Shown here: piece after piece, positions 37,230 through 49,645 of the stretch
Layout of the letters: each line of letters begins with the position of its first letter
Position numbering within the stretch: position 1 is the stretch's first letter
Origin: Sclerodactyla briareus
Lineage: Eukaryota > Echinodermata > Holothuroidea > Dendrochirotida > Sclerodactylidae
Direction: 5' to 3'
DNA length: 64,000 bases
NCBI GenBank assembly: GCA_026419785.1
Contig: JAODTK010003377.1
Coordinates: 226,001 to 290,000, forward strand
Program-made: the position numbers and the translations under genes
Notes under the pieces: generated by a model
Seen by the model: the letters and a program-made list of their open reading frames with translations, nothing else
Databases searched by the model: none
Told to the model about the DNA's origin: nothing

Positions 37230-38260
37230 GTAGGTATAATAACCTAATCAAATTGGTTGGGTAAGAGAGGGGAGAGAGGGTTGCTTGGGGGAGCTTATAA
37301 CGCAGAAGAAATTGTCAAGGAGCTACGGTGTACTCGTTCCTCGGTGCTTTATGCTAACAGAAGCTTATATATGAGCGGAATTAATAATTCATGAACATTC
37401 AAACACATCAGATTCAGAAAATCTTAACAGACCATACCTAATGAGTTTGGCAAAAATTTTAAAAAAAGGTTAATTGAATAAATTTGTGAAAAGTCACATA
37501 CAAAGAGCTTATAACAGTAGTACAGTGTCCATGGAGCTATGGTGTACCGTTCAGTCAGGCGTTTATTTCTAACAGAAGTAGTATATATGGGAATTCAATC
37601 AAAATCATGAAACACAAACACATTCAAATTCAGAAAGTGTTAACCGACCATACCTACGAGTTGGCGAAATTCGTACCGAAGTGGAAATTGGAGAAAATTA
37701 TGCAAACTTAGGCACATTACAATGACCTCTACTGGACCCCAGCTGTATCCTTCCAAAATGAATCAGATCAAACGTGGATACATTAACAAGTTTTGTGGAA
37801 AAAGAACAAACTTTCAAAAAATGCCATAAAATATGCAATTAGACACATTAAATGACCCAGCTGGCCCAATAACTTCACTTTGAATTCTCGGGAACCATGG
37901 TAGACCCACTCCAAGTTCAAGAAAATCGACAACACTTGAAAAATCCATATTTATGCAAAGGGAACCACTTAATTATTCAATATTAGGTGAAAATTTAATC
38001 TCGTTCATCACCTTAATTCCAGGTCCTATCATGCCAAACTACATCACGTTAGCACATATGGTTCTTGTGCAATCTTTGTAACGAGGCTTACTTAAAACAA
38101 TGAAGTACCTAAATAAGCTTAAGTACCAACTTAATGATGATTTTGATGCCCAAAATTAATCAGATCGTGTGTCCACCAACCCCGGTGCGACACACAAAAT
38201 GGTATAAATCGGCCCCACGGTGTGTGAGACATCCTCGCTAACAGAAAGTGTGGACAAACA
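37230..38260 (+). repeat. Family B dispersed repeat, copy 2
   Basis: It is colinear with 24,990-25,890 over about 900 bp, with an extra internal duplication (37,240-37,440 again at 37,500-37,690: gcttataac..agtag, gagctacggtgta, cattcaaacacatca, taccgacc). Non-coding. Confidence 0.8.
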
Positions 38261-39439
38261 CACACACACACATCACACACGCAAAGGACCACTAAGCCTC
38301 TTCCTGATTTCATTCAGGCGAGACAAAAAGAGGAGCTTGAACCAGACGAATGGAGCTGTATGCATTTACCCAGCCAATAACCAACTTGCATTATTATCCA
38401 GACTCTCTTTTTTTTTTCTTTTATGTTAGACTATTCGTTACTCAAAACAAACAACATTGCATCCAGCTGGGGATAGTTGGTTAATAAATACATCTAATCC
38501 ATGAGATACACCACTCATATCAGACCATGGACCAGAAGACTCTCAAATTAAGACGCAGATGGAAAGGGGGCACCCAAAGTTCGATGGTGCCAGACCAAAA
38601 GGAAGGACAATCTGAGCGATGGCCACTAACATCAGTGCAATCGTAAAAAACTTTTTCAGATTCAGGAAATCTCGGGGCATCCAGAAATGCCCTTTTCAGT
38701 ATTTTGGCCCCCATAACCAGTATTGGTAAAGACCACTGCAGAATGAATTATAAAGAGGCTAATATATTAGCGAAGAAAAACTGAATGGCATGCAGTCCAA
38801 ACCCGAAGTTCATAGACTTTCCGTTACAGTCCTTGAGTTTGTGCAGTGTATGGCCAAGATCGAAAAAAAGCATCCCATCATGCAATAGTAAATGGAGTCA
38901 TACTGCACAAAACCCTTGCGAATAACAGGTTTCCTATTAGAATTCACACATTATTTTCACTTGAGAAATGATTAGTCTCTGGGGAGGATTGCTGTAGTGG
39001 GTGCGTAGGTGTTGAGGTTATTTTGTGAGAGAAAGAAGGACAACAGAAATCATAATGAATGTTGATGATTCAACAAAATGAAACAATGAAATACATAACA
39101 TAACTTCCCGGGATGTCAAGGTGAGTGCATTGTTATTGGATTCTCCCCAATTTTCTACCAAAATGGGCCAAACTTTGAGGCCAAGAACTCCACATAGGAA
39201 CATGTATTGAAAGTGGGTTTAGACCTACAGATAGTTTCCTCTCCACGATATAACCTCGTTGTATCTCAGCCTGCAGTTTGCCTTCAAATGTGAATCTACA
39301 AAACGTTACAGGTTTGTGATCTGTGAACTACGCATAATTACCCCTTTCGACCATGCACGCCCCTCAATATGCACCGAGGTCTAGCATTTTAACATAGTAG
39401 TACGGAATAGCAACCCCCTCACCCTTCTCTTTTTTCCAG
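38261..39439. other. Intronic stretch, no gene recognised
   Basis: A short (CA)n lies at about 38,258-38,280. No urease exon, RNA gene or named repeat was found. Open frames of about 60 codons here lack motifs. Confidence 0.5.
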
Positions 39440-39539
39440 GCTAGGCGTTTTGGCATGGCTCGAGGGGGGTTACCGGATGCGACTGTGTGGATGACTGCGA
39501 AGGCCCGGGAGAGGGGAGGATGGGGACTGTCGATAAGCG
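39440..39539 (+). other. Possible plus-strand exon of unknown gene
   Basis: A strong acceptor (ctcttttttccag) and a strong donor (gtaagt) enclose exactly 100 bases. One frame stays open across it (starting ARRFGMARGGLPDATVW); the others contain stops or do not continue. I recognise no family. It abuts the GC-rich island that starts about 60 bp downstream. This could be a real exon of a nested gene on the opposite strand or a coincidence. Confidence 0.25.
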
Positions 39540-39599
39540 GTAAGTATTTGTAGTCACAGATTCACGACCGTACTGTTTTGGAGATTTCTATTTCACATA

Positions 39600-42500
39600 C
39601 GTTTACTAACCCTTATCGGACATGCACAGTGCTAGCAGAGGGTGCACCGTGGTGGCCCGTCCAGTCGCGCCGCGTAGGCGGAGCTGAGTAGTCGGAGGGT
39701 TTTGGGCAGAGCCGCATGGCAACAGCCCTCGTGGGACATTGTGGCGGTCCCATATGCAACGACAAAGGTGGTGCAGTCTTCGACTTCATCACATTTTCTA
39801 GCCGGGAGCCCCCGCAGAGCCGGGATCGAGAAGCCATGCTGACGGCAATGCTGGCGTATGCGGCGTAGTGGCAGACCAAAAATTGATGTCGTGAGGATCC
39901 AAACGAGTCTCCTCTGATGATAAGCAAATGGGCCTGGACGGGGCAGGCACCAGTGCGTTTGTCTTGGGATGTTTCAAGGGCGAACACCTGATCGAGGGGG
40001 AAGGTGTGGTAAATCTCCGGCGCGAACGCCACCGACTGGGTCTTTGCCAAAGATAACGATTGGCGCCGGAGAAGAACGCTTAGTAGTGAGCACATAAGAC
40101 ACGCTCATGCGGATCGGGAGGCCCACTGCCACCCCAAAGCCGCACATGAGGGTGAGGAGCTCCGCGTAAATTGTGCATGGGCTCGTAGGGGTTTCGGACG
40201 GGGACGGGTGAGGAACTCATGCCGGGGCCAAACCGAGCGGCAGGAGACGTCGCTAACGTTCGCCCAAGAGCGACAGACAGTTGACCTGCTCGCGCCCGGA
40301 GGACCCATCGGGGAAAAACCCGCCGGACCTGGGATGGCGGAACTGAGTTCAACAGATTTGCCCCGCAGGCCGCGCGCGTGGCGCAGAGATCGAGAAGATC
40401 GATCATGGTGGCCGCCAAACCAATGGTGGAACGAGTCCCGGCCCTGGCGCGAATCTCGGAGGATAGGAGACGCGCGCTAACGTTCGCCCAAGAGCTGGAC
40501 AGTACAGTGACCTGCTCCGGCCCTGGGAGGACCCATCCGGAAAAACCGAGACCTGGGATGAGCGGGAACTGGTCCAAAGATTGGCCGCAGTGGCCCCGCG
40601 CGCGTGGCGGCAGAGATCGAGAATTTCGATCACTATGGCCGCCAAACCAAGGGACCGAGTCCCGGCCCTGGCGCGAATACTCGGAGGGAATAGGATGAAC
40701 GCGCAGCTGCGACAACGTCCGAGAGACGCGCTGAGATTCCGCATGGTAGGAGATATAAAACCTTGCGACCGGGCCAAACACCGAGCCAAAATCGGCGGTG
40801 CTAGAGATGACTGTGAGCGCTCCCCTGCATCAAGGAACGCAAGGATGGCCTCAGACCCAGGTGAAGAGCGCGGGGCGTCGGGAGGCCGAAGGGAAGGACA
40901 CACAGCGGTTAGTCATGCCCACTGTAGCGGAATGCTAGGAATCGGCAGTGAAGCGGTGCCTGGGCAGATATGCGTCCCTCAGGGCTCCGGAGGCGCCCAC
41001 CCCTCTTGAGGAAGGATCAGGGGATGGTGGTATCGCAAGGGACCCCATCCGGAATTTAATTCCTCGACGGACGGGCGACACCATCCGCGGTTGTCTTCGT
41101 AAGGAAACAAAGACTGCCTAAACGACCATCGCTTCGCTATGCCTTCGCCTCCCATCCAGCTTCGAGGTCGAGGTCCGGCGGCGCTGGTGGAGGCCTCCTG
41201 CTGGTTCGACTGCCGTGCGCATTGAAGCCGCCATGCCAAAAGGGGGGTCGTCACGCCCAAGAGGGCCAGCACAAGCAGATTCCATGGCCTCCATAGGTTA
41301 TGACACCGCTCGAGGACGATTGTCAGGTCTAGCGCCCGTGGCCCTACAGAGGTTGCGGGGCACCTAGCGGCCCACGGCGGCGGATCAATTCCGTTGTCCC
41401 GCGGAGAGCTGAGTCCCCCTCTCTGCCGTAGTCTGGAACGCCGTAACCATGATTTCCACGGAAAAAGCGTAAAGCGCATGCGTGAGCACATGCGACCAAC
41501 GAGGTCAGGTTCCAGAGTCCTTGTAGCCGCCCTCTCAGAGGCCTTCGAGACGTCCCCTATGGTGGGGGTTCCCAAGGATGGACTCAAGGGGGTTGATGAA
41601 AAACACTCACATGGACCGGCCCCCCAGATGAGCTGGTTTGTCTAAAGTGCCCCCGGCAATGAGGGATAGGGGGACGGTCGCGCAGTTGGCTGTTACGACG
41701 GGAGGGCTCGTCGGAGCCCAGTCCCCGTTGGGAAGTGGAGAACCTCCTCCCGCTCATCGGAGAGAACAAAAGCTAGTAGTGAGCATCATCAAGACAGCTC
41801 TGTGGTCGCGGAGGAGGGCCCACTGCCACCCCAAAGCCGCATTGAGGTGAGGAGCCCAGGCGGTAAACTCGGTGCATGGGCTCGTAAGGCGTTCGCCGAG
41901 TGGTGAGGGAATCATGCGGCGGGGGCCACCAAACAGAGCGGGCAGAGACGCTCGCGAACGTTGCCCATGCAGCCTGACAGACAGGTGACCTGCTCCGCAT
42001 GGAGGACCATCCGGAAAAACGGACCTGGGATGCGCGTAACCGGTCCAACAGATTGCGCCGCAGTGGCCGCGCGCGTGGAGGCGGAGATCGAGAAATATCG
42101 ATCATGGTTGGCAGCCAAACCAAGGGACCGAGTCCCGGCCCTTGCGGGGAATACTCGGAGGATAGGATGCAACGCTTGCAGCTGCGGCCAACGTCCGAGA
42201 CGTGCGAGATCAGCGTGTTGGTATATGAGCTATTCACACCCGCTTTCGACAGGGCTCACGAGCCAACGTCTGTTAGCGACGACTGGTGATGCGCGTGATG
42301 CAGCTAGAGGTGAGGTCGGGTGGCGCTGTGCTGGAGGCCGGCCTCCTGCTGGTTCGCGACTGCCGGGCGGCATTGAAGCCGCCTGCAAAAGGGGGTCTAC
42401 GCCCAAAGGGCCAGCCCGCACAAAGCAGTCCATGGAACCCTCCGTAGGTTATGACACCGCACGAGGACGAGTCCGGCCTAGCGCCCATTGCCCTTTATGG

Positions 42501-44090
42501 GGTGTGGCGCCTAAAAAAAAACGGACCCACGGCGGCGATCACTTTCCGGTGTCCCGCGGAGAGCTGCGCCCCTCTATGCCGTAATCCTGGAAACGCCGTA
42601 ACATGATTTCCACGACAAGCCGGGAAGCGCATGCGTATCACATGCGCGGGACCAACGAGTCGAGGTTCCAGAGTCCATTTTAGCCGCCTCAGAGGCCTTC
42701 GAGAGTCCTCTTTGTGGGGGTCCCGAAGCGATGGATCAAAGTGGGTGATGAAAACCACTCACATGGACCGGCCCCACAGAGTGGTTGTATGAACGGACCC
42801 GGCAAGAGGGATAGGAGGGACGGTCGGCGCAGTGCTGTTCCGATCGGGAGGCTCTTCGGAGCCCAGTCCCCGTGGCAAGTGGCGACCCGCTCATTCCGGA
42901 CTACGGGAATGTCCGTGCCGAGGGAGAGCAACTCGTCCTCCTCGCCCCGCTTGAAACCCGAGAAACCGTGGAGTCAGAGGCGGAGTCGTGAAACGACCGA
43001 ACAAAGTCGGCCTTCTGCCGGGACCGGCTGACGCTGGTGGCGGGTCCTGCTCCGAGGGACCCGAGCCTGTTCCGAAACTGGTTTTCAGGGCACTCCAGAA
43101 CGGGTCCTGGGGGAGGGTAGGAGGTGTTGGGTTTGGTCGATTACGACCCCCACACAGCTTCTAGCCCGGTCTCCCAACCTCTCTCGCGCACGTTGCTGCG
43201 AGAAAGTTCAGAGACTGGGCCTGCCGTCCCTCCTCCACCGAGGGCTCGTGCGGTAAGAAGGCCCACCGGGACTCCTCCCCAGCTGGCGGCATGGGCTGCC
43301 CTGGCCCAGCAGCCCCCACCCCCGCACTGTGAGGACCGGCCGCACGGGCACATCCTGATCCGGGCTGCCGGTCCTCCGACCGGCCCGGCTCTTCTACTAC
43401 CAGGCCCCAATCCGAGCCTTTGGACCCAGTGGGTTTCCGGAATTCCTATGTTTAGTAGGGGAATTCCGGGCAACGTCGGAGCACATGAGAGCGACGTAGC
43501 TCAGCCAGTTGTAAGCCTGAAATGGTGCTCCGCTGCGCCAAAACCCCCAAACGAGCCGTGGTCCACTCGCAGAGTCCTGCACCTCGGTGTCGAAAACATC
43601 CGGAGCCAAGGCTCCTAGTGGTTGGATTCTGCGGCCGGCCGAAGCAAACTGCGCGCCCCGCGGGCGCCTGAGATATGACCTTCGAAGCCCCGAGATGACG
43701 GTCGGGGTTGGCGCTTCTGATGCGCCCAGCCTCAACCGAGCCGTTGGCCCCTACGGAGACCCCAGCTCCCGGTGGTGGGTTCGGCCGAACGGGCCTTCAA
43801 CCGGCCAGGCTCTCCTGCTGCCGGGCCCCAACGAGTAGTCGACCACTATCGGAGCCGGACCTTGGGGTACGATCACCGGTGTGTGTTTCAGTCCTGGTGG
43901 TCAGTTTGGCGGCCCGACATGGGACCGGCCGCCCCCCCCTCCCGGTGCCCCAACGGAGCCGTCGGACCCCTCTCAGAGTACGGATTTCGGTGTCTGGTCC
44001 ACCGGACCCACCTGCTCCCGGGGTGGTCGGTCGGGCCCGTGAACCAACAAGTGACCGTTAGGCAACGGGAGGTACACACACCACTCCCTA
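39600..44090. other. GC-rich, CpG-rich 4.5-kb island with internal duplications
   Basis: Base composition jumps to clearly GC-rich with many CpGs and returns abruptly to AT-rich at about 44,100. A ~235-bp block (cgttcgcccaagag, gacctgctc, ggaggaccca.ccgg, cctgggatg, gcgcgtgg, gatcgagaa, ccaa(a)ccaa) repeats at about 40,250, 40,485 and 41,950. A larger unit (gtgagcac..., cactgccaccccaaagccgca, tgcatgggctcgta) starts at 40,083 and again at 41,778, so the region is a tandem duplication. No protein family is recognisable in long open frames on either strand; those frames reflect composition. Confidence 0.7.
40083..42940. repeat. Tandem duplication inside the GC-rich island
   Basis: Copy 1 (about 40,083-41,775) and copy 2 (about 41,776-42,940) share cccactgccaccccaaagcc, gaggcctcctgctggttcg, cattgaagccgcc, ggttatgacaccgc, gatttccacg and agcgcatgcgt in the same order. 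Copy 1 has an additional ~235-bp block and extra sequence around 40,750-41,150. Confidence 0.75.
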
Positions 44091-44639
44091 CGTTAGGCGC
44101 AGCCTAGGCTGTAGGAAAGAACTTACGCGCAACGCGACAAAGAGGAAACAAATTGACCAAAACATCACAAAACCGAACGCGACCCTTCCCAAAACTGCTC
44201 CTCCGACGAAAGTGGATGGTGGCTTCGGTCTCCAAAATGTGTTCACCAAACTGTAAACAAATTCCTTTGATCGAAATTTGTGAACTTTTTCGATGCCGAA
44301 AAACACTTGTGCAGACCAGTAGTCTGGCAAAAAGGAAGGGGTATGAGGTGCCAACCCGGTACTATTGTTTAAAAATGCCAGACACTAGTAGCATATTGAG
44401 GGGGTGATGGTTGGTTGATAAGGGGTAAGTAGAGTATGTGAAACATAGATTCTCAGTTCCTGATCTGTATCATCAGTCGAAACACTCTTCAGACCCCATG
44501 GAGCCAGAGGAACCTTTCAGCAGTAAGGTAAAGGAGAATGAGGATTTTAGTCATTTGAAAATCTATGGTTCCTGAAGCCAAGCAAGGCGAAATCAAGGCG
44601 AAACCGTGGCCGTATTAATCATGAGTGAACACAGGTGAT

Positions 44640-45000
44640 AATTCACAGGCAGGGGTTGTAACCAATCCCAAACTTCTCCCGGAACCGCCATTTTACATCC
44701 CCTCGAAAGGATGATAGATGAACTCCAGGACCCAAACAGTTTCCATCGTAACCTGGGACAGCAAAAGATCATGTCCAACGTGACTGCTCACAGCAGAACA
44801 CAAAACTATTGCACGTATCCGTAACAAACCCCAGTAACCCCAGAAAGCCACGCAATTACAGCGGAACCCTGAAGTGAAGACTCAGACCTTGCCCATCGCA
44901 CCTGCAAGCACAGCGACATGGGGGAAAACGTCCGGTGACTGCTGGAATCAAAACCCAATCTCTCATCCCAGTGATTGATGATTTAACACTTAAAAGTATC
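44640..45000 (+). repeat. Family D dispersed repeat, copy 1
   Basis: The segment ending cacctgcaagcacag...gtgactgctgg matches 56,270-56,530 (caactgcaagtacag...gtgattgctgg), including ataacaaaccc(c)agt.accccagaa. Non-coding. Confidence 0.6.
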
Positions 45001-45109
45001 ATCTGGGTATATGAAACAGAATGCCTGGCTAGTGTTCCCCGGCGTTTTGCTCAGAGGAATGTGGAATGGCTCATAATCGATATTACCAAATACTTACCAA
45101 TAGCCCCCG

Positions 45110-46440
45110 CCGCATCCTGCTCCTCAACTCCTTCAACACGTCACCCCCGTCCATGCTAGCAGTGTTACCCTTCCCTCCCTGGCCTGGGAGAAGAATGGGT
45201 ATATGAGACAGATTGGAGCCTACACTGTATCCCACTACCCCTTCCATGCTGAGTGTTAAACCCTACCCAGACAACCGAGAATATGTATATAATCAGAAAG
45301 ATTAGAGCTACACTTGTATTCTCACATACCCTTCTGCTGACAGTGTCCACCCTCCCTAAGGAGAAGAATGTGTAACATATGATACAGATATAACCCCCAC
45401 TGTTCTCACACCTCCAATACCCGTCCATGCTGGCAGTGTTACCCTTCCCTGCAAAAAAGAATGTGTATATGAGACAGTTTATACCTTACACTTGTATTCT
45501 GAAATAATCTTCCATATGCTGACAGTGCTGATTTACCTTCCTGAAGAGAAGATGTATATATGAGACAGAGATAGAGCCCAATTTTCATCTCACAACCCCG
45601 CCTTAATGCTCGGCCGACGTTACCCTTACCTGCAGGAAGAAGCATGATATATGAGAAGGATTACGCCCTACATTGTATTCCTCACTTATCTTCACAGTGT
45701 TATTTTTTGGCGTGTACCCCCTCCCGGAAGAGGACGAATTGGCATATGAGACAGCATTAGAGATACAATCGCATTTCAAATACCCCTCCATTTGCTGGGC
45801 AGGTTACAACTAACACTGCGAGAGAAAGAATGTGCATATGATACAGATTAGGGCAGTCCTAAACTTGTTGTCTAACTTACTATCCAATGCTGGCGGTTGT
45901 CTCCCCCCCTTGTCTCACACTCCCCCTTGTCCATAGCCAGGAAGAACTGTGGCAAAGAGACAACTACGAAGCCTACCTTGTAATCTCACATACCTCTCCT
46001 GCTGGCAGTGTTACCTGCCATACAGCGAGAATGTTATACGAGAAAGTAGAGCCACCTGCATCAAATCTTCACAATAGCATCCATGCTGGCAGTGTCACCC
46101 TTCCGGAAGAGGAGGAGTGTACATGAAGGCAGATTAGAGCCTACATGTAACATCACATACCATGTCGCAGGGTTACCCTTCCCTGAAGAAGAAGATGTGT
46201 ATATGAAGACAGATTAGAGCCTACCACCTGTAAATCTCACTTACCTCATGCTGGCAGTGATACCCTTCCCTGCAGAAATAAGTATAAACTAAATGAGACG
46301 ATTAGACCTACCCTGTAATCTCACATACCTCCATTCTGGCAGTGATACCCTTCCCTGAAGACTAAATGTGTAAACTAATGTGCGCCAGATTAGAGCTACT
46401 ACACCTGTTATCTCACATACCCTCCCGTGCGGCAGTGTTA
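45110..46440. repeat. Satellite array, ~83-bp unit, ~15 copies
   Basis: The unit runs ccatgctggcagtgttaccc, ttccctgaagaagaatgtgt, atatgagacagattagagcc and tacacttgtaatctcacata. About fifteen copies carry scattered indels. It is directly followed by a second, different satellite from about 46,960. Confidence 0.9.
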
Positions 46441-46959
46441 GAGAAAGAATTTATGTCTGAGACAGATAAGAGCCATGTTATCACTAGTGTGGCTTGTAGC
46501 TTGTTTTCAAACCCATGGACAATTCCTTACCAATACCAATATCAATTGTCAACTTGACATCACCACCTACCTCATTGTCCACCAGAATGTTATAATCTTC
46601 TCCTCTGAAAAGAAAAAGGAATTTGAATGCTGGGGGGGGGTCACCGATTTCCTCATTCATACATAGTGCATTTTGAAGTGCAGTGAGCATAATATGACAT
46701 GCACGTTTCACCCCCCGCTTTCTTGCCTCCACAACTGCTTTCGGTCGCGATGCCGCGCGCCGCACTGGTGCTGGTGATTTGCCAGTGCATTTGTGCTATA
46801 GTGATTTTCATCGTTCCCAAGTGAACACCCTATTTTCAAATTCGTCTACGCTCTTCACCCCACTTGCATGTCACCAAGAAATTTCTAAGACCGGCAGTTG
46901 GGATCCCTGTGTGCCCAGCTCGACTGATTGCTGTTACTTGACTGCCACTGGTGGTGGTC

Positions 46960-48019
46960 AGTGGAGGTATGGGGAATGTATATACTCCTTCTGTTCACCT
47001 AATGATCGAAGGATTGCCTCCACTGTTGTGGCAGTGGAGGTAATGGGGATGTATATACAACACTTCGTTCCCACCTAATGATCGAGTGACTTGACTTGCC
47101 ACTGGTGGTGTGCAGTGGAGGGATGGGGTAATGTATATACAACACTTTTTCCCTGATATCGATGTGACTGACTGCCACTGTGTGGTGGGCATTGGAGGTA
47201 TGGGGAATGTATATACAGCCTCTGTTCACCTGATGATCGATGTGAACGTTGCTGCCACGTGTGTGGTAGTGGAGTGTAGGGATGTATATACAGCCTTCTG
47301 TCACCTGATGATCGATGTGATTTGACTGCCACTGTTGTGGTGGGCAGTGGAGGGTACTGGGGCATGTATCTACACACTTCTGTTCACCTGATTTCTATGT
47401 ACTTGACTGCCACTGTGTTGTGGTCAGTGGAGGTATGGGGAATGTATATACAGCACTTCTGTGCACCTAATGATCGAGTGACGACTGCCACTGTGTGGTG
47501 GGCAGTGGAGGTATGGGGAATGTATATCAAACACTTCTTTTCACCTGTGATCGATTTGACTTGACTGCCACTGTGTGTGGGCAGTGGAGGGTATGGGGAT
47601 GTATATACAACACTTCTGTTCACATGATGATCGATGTGACTGACTGCCACTGTGTGGTGGCAGTGGAGGGTATGGGGAATGTTATACAAACAATTCTGTT
47701 GCAACTGATATCGATGTGACTGACGGCCCACTGTGTGGTGGGCAGGGGGGGTTATGGGGAATGTATATACAGCACTTGGTTCCCTGATATCGATGTGACT
47801 TGACTGCCACTGTGTGGGGGGAGTGGAGGGTATGGGATGTGTATACAGCACTTAGGCTTCACCTGATGATCGATGTGACTTGACTGCCACTTGTGTGGTT
47901 GGGCAGTGGAGGGTGGGGAAAGTATATACAGCACTTTGTTCACCTGATGAGTCGATGTGATGGACGCCACTGTGTTGGGTTGTGGGCCAGGGGAGGGCAT
48001 GGAGGAATGATATCAGTGC
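46960..48019. repeat. Satellite array, ~82-bp unit, ~13 copies
   Basis: The unit runs gtatatacaacacttctgtt, cacctgatgatcgatgtgac, ttgactgccactgtgtggtg and ggcagtggaggtatggggaa. Each unit contains a short hairpin (ccactg ... cagtgg). The array is interrupted at 48,020 and resumes at 49,497. Confidence 0.92.
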
Positions 48020-49496
48020 TGGATTCGAATCCTCTCAATCCGAGTCGAGTCCGAGTCATCAGTCCAAGTCGAGTCCGAGTATTCGAGTTCGAGTCTGAGT
48101 CCGAGTTAGTCCAGTGTCGAGTCGAGTCTCGTAGTCCTGATGCAATTTTGACCTGTACTATTTTACACATTTTAGGCCAAACTAACAAAATATTGCTATA
48201 TATCGGGCAATGTTTTTAAATGCAGGGGCTACTGATCGACAATACTGACATAACGGGAAACTTTGAAAGTAATATGCCGAATATATCAGAGGTTCTAAAT
48301 GATTTTACTCTGAGAGCTGGAGGTCCAGGGCAATAATGACCTATACTTTGGTTGCATGAGTGTCTTGTAGGCCTGGACTCCCGGGAGCGTACAGGCACAT
48401 CCAATGAAAAAAATATGACATTATGAATTTGAAAAATTCAAATTTGTAAAATATTGATGCATGATTAATATCATTGAAAAGCATAGAGAAGAAATTGCTC
48501 TCTTCTACTTATCTACTTTTTTTATGGGAGCTTTCTTACATTGAACCCATCCTTCCCCTCCCGGTGAATCACTCTTTTAATTAACATACATTATCTAGTC
48601 TCTACCGGTACCTAATATTGTTATATATGGACATCCAGATGAATAAAATGAGTGCCGCATATCGATCAAGAGATATCGAAATTAAAGTGTTACTGCAAAT
48701 GTTCGCGGCGGCAAAAAAGCATTGGCACCCCAATTGAAATATGAGAATTTAACATACAAACAAAACCGCCTTCCGGGTAGGGGGACCCCCTGTTCCTCAT
48801 GATCTATTCACATTGATTACCATGTAGGCAGAAAAGTAGAATACCCATGTCAGTTACCGATACAGAATATGAGAAGCACATGGTTAAGAACGTATCCTAA
48901 CATAACATTGGCACAAGTTGAGGTAGAGCTAGGCTATAATCTTCCGAAAACAGTATTTCCAGGTTGTGTTTTTATTTCAATGTAAATGTATCCATTATAA
49001 ACAGGAATAATGTTGTACGTTCGGGGGGGATCGGTTTAGCAATTAATCACTCATTTGATTCGATTCAAAAAATTATGGATAAATTTGTCCATGCTGATTT
49101 ATAAATGCCAAACGTTTTTTCTAACGGCAAACTTTTCGGCACAGATGTTCTAGTTTTTTTCGTAGCATGTATCTGTTATCTCATAGTTGATTAAGTGACG
49201 TAAACATGTGCGCGTGTGAGAATTATGTAATTTCCCTCCTGATTTAGACATCGGGCAATATCGGACTTTAAGTACGTGTTACATTTTGGGCTACTTTTTG
49301 GTAGAGCGTCGTGCGTATTAGTTTGATTGTCTTAATTGTACCATCGTAAAATCAATTCTGTATTTGTGAAAATAGAGGACTCGGACCAGAACTCCTACCG
49401 AGTTCCCTGTGGGTCGAGTCCGATTCATTGACTTCCAATCCGAGTCTGAGTCCCTGAAAGAAAGCTCTAGACCCGGTTCGGAGACCGGAGACCGGA
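48020..49496. mobile_element. 1.5-kb insertion with GAGTC-rich inverted ends
   Basis: The left end (48,020-48,140) is built of gagtcgagtccgagtc-type repeats. The right end (49,375-49,470) carries the same motif in inverted orientation (gactcggac and also gagtctgag). The ~82-bp satellite is broken at 48,020 and continues at 49,497, so this is an insertion into a monomer. The 1.2-kb interior is AT-rich with no open frame of note. The class is unknown; terminal simple repeats resemble foldback-type non-autonomous DNA elements. A clear target duplication was not seen. Confidence 0.7.
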
Positions 49497-49645
49497 ACGC
49501 TACTCTGTGTGGTGTGCAGTGAGGGTAATGGTGAATGTATATACCACTTCTGTTCACCTGATGATTGATGAGACTTGACTGCACTGTAGTGGTGGCATGG
49601 AGGGTATGGGGAATGTATATACAACACTTCTTCTGTTCACCTGAT
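49497..49645. repeat. Continuation of the ~82-bp satellite
   Basis: Nearly two monomers (ctgtgtggtg, gtatatac, cacttctgttcacctgatga) complete the array cut at 48,020. Confidence 0.88.

Noticed and set aside
39018..39203. Minus-strand frame with LGLKVWPILVENWGES, resembling GLKLHEDWG
   Set aside because: The resemblance is limited to a few residues; the true LKLHEDWG exon with full context is at 36,502-36,642.
40080..41587. 200-230 codon minus-strand frames in the GC-rich island
   Set aside because: GC-rich sequence has few stops; the frames cross repeat boundaries, exist on both strands and show no known domain.
46484..46765. Candidate for the missing urease exon or for IHTDTLNES
   Set aside because: DVKLTID looks superficially like DVQV.IHTD, but the flanking residues do not match urease and the real HTDTLNES exon lies at 36.5 kb.
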